Source: Bacillus sp. FJAT-27445 (GTDB lineage Bacteria; Bacillota; Bacilli; Bacillales; Cytobacillaceae). From it: a stretch of DNA of 64,000 nt. The stretch spans positions 124,001-188,000 of the forward strand of contig NZ_LMTI01000004.1 in the NCBI RefSeq assembly GCF_001510665.1. The letters run 5' to 3'. Below the pieces are notes generated by a model, which worked only from the letters and a program-made list of their open reading frames with translations, had not been told where the DNA came from and made no database searches. Below, piece after piece: positions 52,705 to 59,913 of the stretch (positions are counted from its first letter, which is position 1; each line of letters begins with the position of its first letter). The position numbers and the translations under genes are program-made.

Positions 52705-54412
52705 GTGAAGCTGGAGAATTTCGAGAGTTACATTGATCCGGAAATCCTCAAACGGGGGCTGGATTATTTTGAAAGAGGGTTTGTATCCAGTCTTGTAGAG
52801 AAAGAGACTGATTTTTGGTTCGCCCTTGTAGAAGGGTCGGATGATTATGAAGTTGAGGTCCGTCTTGCCGCTGGTGAGACAATTGTGGAATTATTTTGCG
52901 ACTGCCCCTATGACTGGGGGCCTTACTGTAAACATCAGTCCGCGGTTCTGTACAAAATCAGGAGTTTTAAAAAGTCGGGTACTGTTGGTACTGATATGGA
53001 AAAACATCCTAAGAAAAGCTTTGGGGCTATACTTTCGGAATTAACCAAGGAAGAATTGATTGGCATTATCATGGAGCTGGGCCGGGAATATCCGGATGCC
53101 AAACGGCGTATCCAGTTTCAATATGCCGAGAATGGCAATGAGGCGGAATCGTGCAGAAAAATAGTTTGGGAATATATTAACCGGGCGGAACATAGAGGCT
53201 TTGTCGATTGGGAACATGTGGATGAAGCCGTCCGGGGGGCTGAAATTTGCTTTGAACGGGCCGAAGAAAGTCTTGACCAGGGAAAAGCTGATAAAACCAT
53301 TGAGATTTCACTTGCTGTTTTGCCAATTATGGTTGAATTGCTGGAATTCTGTGATGATTCAAGCGGCGTTGCGGGAGCAATGGTTGATGACTGGCTTGAA
53401 TTAATTGGGGAAGCCTCAGAACAGGCTGCGTCTGAGGCTTGAATTAATTGGGGAAGCCTCAGAACAGGCTGCGTCTGATTGTCCGTTGGAGGTAAGAAGA
53501 AGATTATTTGCATCTATAGTCTCCGAAGCGGATAGTGAAGTATTTGAAGGATGGAGCGAATGGCGTTTTGCAATGCTTGAAGCTGCGGCGAGCTTTTGTG
53601 AAGACCCTCAAACAAGAACCATGTTGGAAGCCATGCTTGATGACTATTTGAATAATTCAGGCGAAGGGTTAACAGCCGATTATAATAGAAACTCGCTTAA
53701 ATCAATCCAGTTGAAGCTGATTGAACAATTCGATTCCCCTGAAAAGGCAGATGCATTCCTTCTCGAAAATATTTCTGTTAGTGAGTTTCGGGAAATTGCT
53801 ATTGAAAAAGCAATTTCCTCGAGCGAATTTGCCAGGGCGTTGAAGCTTTCATCGGAAGGTGAGTATACAGACAGGGAGTGGCCGGGCAAGGTGCTGCGCT
53901 GGAAGAAACTCCGGTACAAAATATACGAACTGACAGGCGATTTAAAAGACCAGCAGCTTCTTGGCTATGAACTCGTTTTAAAAAATGAGTATGAATACTA
54001 TGAAAAGCTGAAAGATTTATATAACAGCAGTGAATGGCCCGCTGTTCTTGAAAGCATTTTGATTAGTTTGGAGTCTGAAAGATTCAATTCTATCTATAAA
54101 AAAATTCTGATCGAGGAGAACGAGACAGAGAGACTTCTCAACTATTGCGTAGAAAATAAGAATTCGATTTTAGAATTGTATCCATTTTTAAAAGAACCTT
54201 ATCCGCAGGAAGTAAAAAATATATTCATAGAGGTGCTCCAACAAGATGCAAAAGAAGCATCCAACAGGCGAAGATACCAGGATGTCTGCAACAGGATAAA
54301 GGTTTATAGGAAAGCATGCGGAAGCCAGAGTACAGCTGAATTAGTTGAAGAGCTTATGCGAATTTTCAGCCGTAAACCTGCTTTTATTGATGAACTGAGT
54401 AAATTAAGATAA
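52705..54412 (+). pseudogene. SWIM zinc-finger protein gene split by a 43-bp tandem duplication
   Basis: GTG 52705 lies 8 nt after AGGAGG and begins a SWIM protein. The zinc motif has Cys65, Cys67, Cys75 and His77 (CDCPYDWGPYCKH). The frame stops at 53442, about 245 residues, just after a duplicated segment. Copy one starts at 53395 and copy two at 53438, 41 identical bases in a 43-bp period. Because 43 is not divisible by three, the duplication shifts the frame, and the second half continues open to 54412 in the next frame. Removing one copy restores a single gene of about 554 residues, a usual length for Bacillus SWIM proteins. The C-terminal part is helical and repeat-like. Function unknown; some SWIM proteins bind DNA. 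Confidence 0.85.
53395..53478. repeat. 43-bp tandem duplication inside the SWIM gene
   Basis: Two head-to-tail copies (from 53395 and 53438) match at 41 consecutive positions and then differ (GG after the first, TT after the second). Confidence 0.95.
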
Positions 54413-54432
54413 TTATACCCGGAAAAAATTAT

Positions 54433-54462
54433 AGAATTCAATCAAACGTTTGATTGAATTCT
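54433..54462. repeat. Perfect 30-bp palindrome, right copy
   Basis: The half-site AGAATTCAATCAAAC is followed by its exact reverse complement and then TTTTG, 20 bp after the SWIM frame ends. The core is identical to that at 52561-52594. Confidence 0.9.
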
Positions 54463-54698
54463 TTTGCTGTGCTGAAACATAAAAATCCCCCTCCCAAAAA
54501 GGAAGAGGGACTCACGGAAGGAACAAAAATAAACGATTAAGTTTAGCCATCAGCCGCCATTGCATTGGTTGGTAACCGGTCAAGGGTGAACGTGTAACGG
54601 GAAATCGGTCATGGGTTTGCCTTTTGCCATTACAAATTACCAATTAATTTGGGTGGGGCTCCTTCCGCGCCTTGAAGAGGAGTCTCACCTCTTCAAGG
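54463..54698. other. Non-coding gap with hairpins
   Basis: No frame with a ribosome site. CCTTGAAGAGG (54670-54680) pairs with CCTCTTCAAGG (54688-54698), immediately after the stop of the minus-strand gene at 54699, and probably ends its transcript although no T run follows. A weaker CCCTC/GAGGG hairpin lies near 54488-54508. Confidence 0.5.
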
Positions 54699-55214
54699 CT
54701 AGAAATACTTTTCTGCATCGAAATCAAGTTCGATTGAGTAGTTTTTAGCGTTGATTAGGTTGGAGAGCCTGTTGGCCTGTCGGTCAGCTTCAAGCCCTCT
54801 CATCCGGTATTCCTCCGGTTCGAAAAGAGCAACACGGACAATGGAATTGTTCTCTCCATACGAATAGGGATAAACTTCCTTCTGTGCCGCGCCGTACTCC
54901 TTATATTTCCTGGCTTTTGCCCGGAGCTGGGTAGCAAGCTCGATTGCTTCGACGATGGGAAGCTCTTCCTCATTGAAGGTAACGGTATTCTGGATGTTAG
55001 CAGCATACACCATTCTATCCAGGGTACGCATATCTTTTCGGATATCCTCCATATCTCTTTCTACTTCCAAAAGAGTGCGCGGCAGCTTTGGCGGTTTCGC
55101 GCCCTTTTCCATCTCTGCAAACGCCACCCTATCCATTTCACTTTCAAGTTCATGTACCCTTTTATTTAAAATACTTTTTAGTTTTACTGCCTCTGCAAGA
55201 GAAATTTTCGGCAT
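54699..55214 (-). CDS. Coiled-coil protein, possibly DIP1984-like
   Basis: A 171-residue cytoplasmic protein dominated by helices. The N terminus (ISLAEAVKLKSILNKRVHELESEM) and the ending (ADRQANRLSNLINAKNYSIELDF) resemble the DIP1984 family pattern of an L-A-E-A-L-x-L-R start and a late R-x-L-x-x-x-I-x-x-x-N segment. The middle has an ANIQNTVTF stretch. I am not certain of the family. It has no cysteines or membrane segments. AAAGGGGG precedes the ATG. It stands alone between the palindrome and a GNAT gene on the other strand. Confidence 0.6.
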   Translation of the reverse strand: MPKISLAEAVKLKSILNKRVHELESEMDRVAFAEMEKGAKPPKLPRTLLEVERDMEDIRKDMRTLDRMVYAANIQNTVTFNEEELPIVEAIELATQLRAKARKYKEYGAAQKEVYPYSYGENNSIVRVALFEPEEYRMRGLEADRQANRLSNLINAKNYSIELDFDAEKYF

Positions 55215-55367
55215 GTTCCCATTCCCCCTTTGCTCATAAGGATTAGTCTATGCTACCATTAATTGGGTGAATATTCAATTAAATAACCGGTCAAATAGAA
55301 TAGGCGAATACATAGAGCTGCTAGATTCAAAGAATAATTTGCAAAACCAGAAAAGAGGGGATATAGG

Positions 55368-55832
55368 ATGAGAATCCGGCTTGCCGAAAAGAGAGATATT
55401 GAGCAATTGATTAAAATGAGATGGGATTTTACGCTGGAGGATTACCCGGCCGCCGCGTTGGAAAGTGACTATGATGCATTCGAATTGGAATGCAGGGTCT
55501 TTCTGGAGAATGCAATGGATGGCGGCCGATGGTTTATTTGGGTTGCCGAGGAAGAAGGACGGATAGTTTCGCACATATACATTGAATTAATCCAAAAAGT
55601 GCCCCGCCCGGGCAGGGTTACCCGCCCTTTTGCCTATATGACCAATGTGTATACGGTGCCGGAATACAGGGGAAAGGGCATTGGCAGTAAATTAATCTTA
55701 GCCATTAACGAATGGGTAAAAGACAGCAAGTATGAATTCATCATCGTATGGCCGAGTGAGGACGGGGTTCCTTTTTACGAAAGAAACGGGTACTCCCACT
55801 GCAAAGAACCGATGGAGTTTTTCCCATCCTAA
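55368..55832 (+). CDS. GNAT-family N-acetyltransferase
   Basis: A 154-residue single GNAT domain. Beta4 and motif A read YMTNVYTVPEYRGKGIGSKL, with the R/Q-x-x-G-x-G/A acetyl-CoA pyrophosphate loop as RGKGIG. IIVWPSEDGVPFYERNGY is the C-terminal motif B with the conserved Tyr. Substrate unknown. GAGGGGATATAGG precedes the ATG. The following glycosyltransferase-like gene starts 32 bp after its stop and may be cotranscribed. Confidence 0.88.
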   Translation: MRIRLAEKRDIEQLIKMRWDFTLEDYPAAALESDYDAFELECRVFLENAMDGGRWFIWVAEEEGRIVSHIYIELIQKVPRPGRVTRPFAYMTNVYTVPEYRGKGIGSKLILAINEWVKDSKYEFIIVWPSEDGVPFYERNGYSHCKEPMEFFPS

Positions 55833-55864
55833 CTTTACTTTTTATAAAAAAATGAGGTGACAAC

Positions 55865-56587
55865 ATGGCCAAGATAGCCCTTATAACAGTTGTTCATGAC
55901 CCGAGCGGAAAAAATATCAAGCTTTTCAAGCAGCTTCAAAATGATTTGGAAGGCATCTATACGGAACTGTTCATTGCGATCAGCGACCAATCCTCCGCCG
56001 AATTGATTCATGAAATGGAAAACAGCCGGTTCAATGTGAAAGTCATTCCCAAAAAAGGAGCGGCTGAAGCGCGGAGGGAAGCGGTCAGGTTTGGTCTGAC
56101 AGGTGATTGCGGGCATTTTCACTACTGTGATTTTGACAGGCTGCTGACATGGGGAAGGAATCACATGGACGAATTGAATCATATTGTCCATGAGATACCG
56201 AAACATGGTTATCTGATACTTGGCCGGACGGAACGGGCGTTGGAAACCCACCCGGTTGAGTGGAAGGAAACCGAACGAATCACAAATAAAATCGTTTCCC
56301 TTGAACTGGGGCAGGAAGTCGATATAACAGCCGGTTCCTGCGCATTTTCAAGAAAGAATGCTGAATACATACAGGAATACTCAAATGGAAAGATGACCGA
56401 TGCGGAATGGGTGATGATTGCGTACCGGATTGGAAAATCGAATATAGATTATCGCCCTGTCGAAGGCCTTGAGTATTATGAAGATACGAACGGAATCAGC
56501 AGGAAAATAAGCGATGCCGAGAAATGGCTCGGACGCCTCGAATTAAGTTATGTTATTAGTGAAACCGCTGTTCGTACTGGAAAATGA
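55865..56587 (+). CDS. GT-A glycosyltransferase-like protein
   Basis: A 240-residue protein with features of family 2 glycosyltransferases. It has an N-terminal IALITVVHDPSGKN strand, an AAEARREAVRFGL segment corresponding to the nucleotide-binding helix, and a metal-binding DFDRLLTW (DxD type) near residue 92. DAEWVMIAYRIG near 180 is a possible acceptor-site acid. It has no membrane segment. The match is to the fold pattern, not to a named enzyme. The ATG has GAGGTGA 6 nt upstream. A terminator follows at 56600. Confidence 0.65.
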   Translation: MAKIALITVVHDPSGKNIKLFKQLQNDLEGIYTELFIAISDQSSAELIHEMENSRFNVKVIPKKGAAEARREAVRFGLTGDCGHFHYCDFDRLLTWGRNHMDELNHIVHEIPKHGYLILGRTERALETHPVEWKETERITNKIVSLELGQEVDITAGSCAFSRKNAEYIQEYSNGKMTDAEWVMIAYRIGKSNIDYRPVEGLEYYEDTNGISRKISDAEKWLGRLELSYVISETAVRTGK

Positions 56588-56599
56588 TAGTTTATTAGG

Positions 56600-56627
56600 A
56601 GAGGGACCAAGTCGGTTCCTCTTTTTA
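56600..56627 (+). terminator. Terminator after the glycosyltransferase-like gene
   Basis: AGAGGGACC (56600-56608) pairs with GGTTCCTCT (56614-56622), followed by TTTTA. Confidence 0.8.
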
Positions 56628-56645
56628 TGAAAAATCAAAATAACC

Positions 56646-56673
56646 AAAACTTTTTTGATGTTCAGCTGTCTAA
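56646..56673 (+). promoter_or_regulatory. Possible ECF-type autoregulated promoter
   Basis: AAAAC (56646-56650), 17-bp spacer, GTCTAA (56668-56673), resembling the TGAAAC/CGTCTA pattern of extracytoplasmic-function sigma factors, directly upstream of the sigma gene. Confidence 0.4.
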
Positions 56674-56695
56674 TGCATAGAAAGGGGGCGGGTTG

Positions 56696-57217
56696 GTGGA
56701 AATTGAACAATTGGCGAGGGATGCCATCAAAGGGGAAGACCAGGCCTTTCTTGAATTAATGCACGCTTGCAAGATCGATTTATACAAAACGGCCCTCGCA
56801 TTTTTGCGGAATGAAGAGGATGCTCTCGAAGCGGTACAGGAAGTTACATTTCGCGCCTATAAGGGAATTCGCTCGCTAAAGGAGGCTTCATTTGCCAAAA
56901 CGTGGATGATTCGGATCATGATCAACTACTGCAATGATGTTTTGGACAAAAGGAAACGGGTGGTCCTTGATGAGGCGTTTATTCATAAAGAAGGGCGGCT
57001 TGAGCAGCATGACGGACTTGAAATAAGAGATGCGATGGAAGGACTTGACGCCCGGTCGCGTGAAATTCTGGCAATGAAATACTTTCAGGACCTGAAAATC
57101 AGTGAAATTGCAGTTGCCCTCAACCACCCTGAAGGTACAATCAAAACCTGGCTGAACAAAGCGTTGAGGTCGCTTAGGGACAAACTGGACGAGAAAGGGG
57201 GAGGGTACCGTGCATAG
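56696..57217 (+). CDS. ECF-type RNA polymerase sigma factor
   Basis: A 173-residue sigma-70 group 4 factor. Region 2 includes DLYKTALAFLRNEEDALEAVQEVTFRAYKG and region 4 includes LDARSREILAMKYFQDLKISEIAVALNHPEGTIKTWLNKALRSL, the sigma-4 helix-turn-helix. There is no region 1.1 or 3. I start at GTG 56696, 7 nt after GGGGG; TTG 56693 is possible. It overlaps the downstream DUF4179 gene by 8 bp, the standard sigma/anti-sigma arrangement. The signal is probably envelope stress (inference). Confidence 0.92.
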   Translation: MEIEQLARDAIKGEDQAFLELMHACKIDLYKTALAFLRNEEDALEAVQEVTFRAYKGIRSLKEASFAKTWMIRIMINYCNDVLDKRKRVVLDEAFIHKEGRLEQHDGLEIRDAMEGLDARSREILAMKYFQDLKISEIAVALNHPEGTIKTWLNKALRSLRDKLDEKGGGYRA

Positions 57218-58520
57218 TTTTGAAGAAGAAAAGCTTGCCGATTACAAACGGATTGTGGATGGCCTTCCTGTCCCGGAAGATTTACTGGATGCAGCTATCT
57301 TGCAAGGCATTGAAAAGGCCAGGCGTGAGAAAAAGCGGGCTAAACAGCGGATGAGAAGCTTATTCTCCATTGCAGCTGCGGCTATCATTTTAATAAGCTT
57401 TTTTGCCTCGATTAGGCTTTCCCCTGCTTTCGCGGGATATGTATCCGAGCTGCCCGGCTTTGCAAAGCTTGTTGATTTAATTCAAGGTGACAAAGGGATC
57501 ATTGCTGCGCTGGAATCTGAATACGACCAGGAAATAGGTGTATCGAGCACGAAGGATGGGGTCACCTTTACGATTACAAGGGCGATTGCGGATGAAACTG
57601 GGCTAGTCTTGTTTTATACGATTGATACAGTGACAGAGCGTAAGGAAATTGCCCTTGAACATGTCACGCTCAAAAATACGGATGGTAAGAGTTTTGTACT
57701 TGGGAGTGCGAGCTACGGTATGCCTCAATATTCTCTAAAAGGTGAAAAAAATTTCACCGGTTTCCTGGATTTTTCCTTTCAGGAGCCGCTTGAAGCAAGG
57801 TCCTTTAATTTAAATGTAAAGATCGAGGGTAAAGAACATGAGGTTGATTTTAACCTGAATAAGAAAATTTCCTCAAAAAAGGAATACATTTTGAATAAAA
57901 CCGTTACCATCGAGGGCCAGAAACTTACATTTGAAAAAGTTGAAATCTATCCTCTTAGGGTAGCTATTCATGTCAAAATGGACCCTGATAATACGAAAAG
58001 GATTCTTAACTTTGATGAAATCAGGTTAGTGGATGAACATGGCGAGACATGGAATAAAATTTCGAACGGTATTATTGCTTCCGGAGGTCCTGCTGATGAC
58101 AAAAGAATCCTTTATGTTCAAAGTAATTATTTCATGGAACCTAAAGAGCTCTATTTGATTCCGGGCAAAATCCAGGCAATCAATAAGAGCGAAACGAACC
58201 TGATAGTTGATTCCGAAAAAGAGACCATCGTAAAGCAGCCTCATCCCGCGAAGTCTACCGGTGTAAAAGTTGCGGACGACAACTATCTATTAATAAAGAT
58301 GAAAGCTGAGGAAGATTTCAATTATCATCCTATCGGTATCATTAGAGACGCAGATGGGAAGGAAGTCATAACGGATGGATTTACTAGATATGAATTAGAG
58401 GGATATAAGGAGTTTGGGATTAGCATTCCTGGCCTTGATAAATATAAAAACCCATTATCCCTGGAATTGAACTTTTATCCTGCCTGGATTAAATCAGAGG
58501 AAAAAATAAAGATTAAATAA
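57210..58520 (+). CDS. DUF4179 membrane protein, presumed anti-sigma factor
   Basis: A 436-residue protein. A cytoplasmic N-terminal segment (about residues 1-45, with a charged ARREKKRAKQRMRSL end) precedes one transmembrane helix at about 48-70. The long extracytoplasmic part is beta-rich, with the DUF4179 core (FTITRAIADETGLVLFYTI) followed by a second immunoglobulin-like portion. Proteins of this architecture bind and inhibit the ECF sigma factor encoded immediately upstream, and the 8-bp overlap supports stoichiometric expression. A GTG start follows GGGGGAGG. The sensed ligand is unknown. A terminator follows at 58527. Confidence 0.88.
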   Translation: MHSFEEEKLADYKRIVDGLPVPEDLLDAAILQGIEKARREKKRAKQRMRSLFSIAAAAIILISFFASIRLSPAFAGYVSELPGFAKLVDLIQGDKGIIAALESEYDQEIGVSSTKDGVTFTITRAIADETGLVLFYTIDTVTERKEIALEHVTLKNTDGKSFVLGSASYGMPQYSLKGEKNFTGFLDFSFQEPLEARSFNLNVKIEGKEHEVDFNLNKKISSKKEYILNKTVTIEGQKLTFEKVEIYPLRVAIHVKMDPDNTKRILNFDEIRLVDEHGETWNKISNGIIASGGPADDKRILYVQSNYFMEPKELYLIPGKIQAINKSETNLIVDSEKETIVKQPHPAKSTGVKVADDNYLLIKMKAEEDFNYHPIGIIRDADGKEVITDGFTRYELEGYKEFGISIPGLDKYKNPLSLELNFYPAWIKSEEKIKIK

Positions 58521-58526
58521 AGCGAA

Positions 58527-58560
58527 GGGCAAAATCCGCGGATGGGTTTTGCCCCTTTTA
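58527..58560 (+). terminator. Terminator of the sigma/anti-sigma operon
   Basis: GGGCAAAA (58527-58534) pairs with TTTTGCCC (58547-58554), followed by CTTTTA. The region 58561-58800 shows no supported gene. Confidence 0.85.
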
Positions 58561-58803
58561 TCATCGTATAATCGATTTCCGTGAAAAATCAATCGATATG
58601 TTAGAATAATTAATCAATAAAACAAATTAATTAACCGACAAATGCATTTGAAATAGAAAAGCTTACCAGGTGAGCGGAAATCAGAAGAAAAGCTGCGATT
58701 AGTAACCTGCAGCTAATGATGATACACCCATAAATTCCACATCCAAGAAAAATATTTATGGCAAATCTATTGAAAACGATTTCATTAAAATCTATAATTA
58801 AAT

Positions 58804-58912
58804 CATTGAAACGTTTCAATGAATCTATTGAGGCGTTAATAATTTTTTACTAGTAATAGAAACGTTTCGAGGAAAAATCTTATTTTTTTTATTCTCTTTT
58901 GAAACGTTTCAA
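58804..58912. promoter_or_regulatory. Three LacI-type operators
   Basis: The palindromic core GAAACGTTTC occurs at 58809-58818 (within CATTGAAACG and its complement, 58804-58821), 58859-58868, and 58901-58910 (within TTGAAACGTTTCAA, 58899-58912). The last is 18 bp before the regulator start. Three spaced sites suggest looping repression by the LacI protein encoded next. Confidence 0.85.
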
Positions 58913-58929
58913 TTAAACGGAGGCTTGAT

Positions 58930-59901
58930 TTGGCAACTTTAAAAGATGTCGCTAAAAGGGCGGGCGTCAGTGTCTCGACCGTATCTTATTCAATCAATGG
59001 CAGCCATTTGATTTCAAAAGAAACGAGAAATAAAGTTTTGAAGGCGGCAAAGGAAATTGGCTATCGGCCAAATGGGCCCGCAAAGAATTTAAAGGAACAG
59101 AAGACGAATATTATCGGATTATTTCTAAGTGGTTTTACCGGACCATTTTTCAACGACATGATGGAAGGCATTCAGGACGTTGTAATAAGCAAAGGTTTAG
59201 AACTGGTAGTCTGCTCATCGGTGGACAAGCACAGGCTCCTTATTGAGCGTCATGTTGATGGGGCCATCATTTTAAATTATCACATGGACGACAATCTGCT
59301 GGCATCTCTGGCTGAAGAAAAATTTCCGATCGTTGTCCTCGACAGGGAGCTGCAGTCTCCATTTATTAAGAATATTCTCCTCCCGAATGAGCACGGTTCG
59401 GCAATGGCTGTCCGCCATTTGCTCGACAAAGGGCATAAACGGCTTGGGTACATTGCGGGTTCGATTGAATCGTATGACGGGGAAACCCGCCTGAAGGGCT
59501 TCAGAAATGAATTGGAGAGGCATGGAATCGCATTTTTTGAGAGCGACCTTCTTCGTGCGGATTTCACTGAGTTAAGCGGCTATCAGGAAATGGAATTGTA
59601 TTTGAATAGGGTCGAACCCCCCCTCCCTACCGCAATGGTGTGCGCCAATGATGAGATGGCCATTGGAGCGATTAGGGCTATAAAGGAAAGAGGGATGAGG
59701 GTTCCCGATGACATGGCGGTTGTTGGGTTTGATGACATATATCTATCCCAGTACTTCCCCCCATCACTCACAACCATTCAAGTGCCCCGAAAGGAATGGG
59801 GAATCATTGCAGCTAGGACATTATTCAGGATGCTGGACAATGAGTTTGAATTCGAAACAGAGAAAGTTCCGGTAAAACTTATGGCCAGAAATTCAGGATG
59901 A
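58930..59901 (+). CDS. LacI-family transcriptional regulator of the sugar operon
   Basis: A 323-residue repressor. The helix-turn-helix and hinge read TLKDVAKRAGVSVSTVSYSIN, then YRPNGPAKNLKEQKTN. The periplasmic-binding-protein-like sensor domain includes DGAIILNYHMDD, GHKRLGYIAGS and DMAVVGFDDIYLSQYF. TTG 58930 has GGAGG 6 nt upstream, and the DNA-binding domain begins right at MATLKDV. It is followed 12 bp later by a GH35 gene and then a sugar-binding lipoprotein, so it most likely represses this operon and itself through the GAAACGTTTC sites until a galactoside or oligosaccharide binds. Confidence 0.93.
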   Translation: MATLKDVAKRAGVSVSTVSYSINGSHLISKETRNKVLKAAKEIGYRPNGPAKNLKEQKTNIIGLFLSGFTGPFFNDMMEGIQDVVISKGLELVVCSSVDKHRLLIERHVDGAIILNYHMDDNLLASLAEEKFPIVVLDRELQSPFIKNILLPNEHGSAMAVRHLLDKGHKRLGYIAGSIESYDGETRLKGFRNELERHGIAFFESDLLRADFTELSGYQEMELYLNRVEPPLPTAMVCANDEMAIGAIRAIKERGMRVPDDMAVVGFDDIYLSQYFPPSLTTIQVPRKEWGIIAARTLFRMLDNEFEFETEKVPVKLMARNSG

Positions 59902-59913
59902 CGGGGTGAAATC

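Noticed and set aside
58631-58819. 62-codon hydrophobic open frame on the minus strand
   Set aside because: No ribosome site, and it starts inside the LacI operator region.
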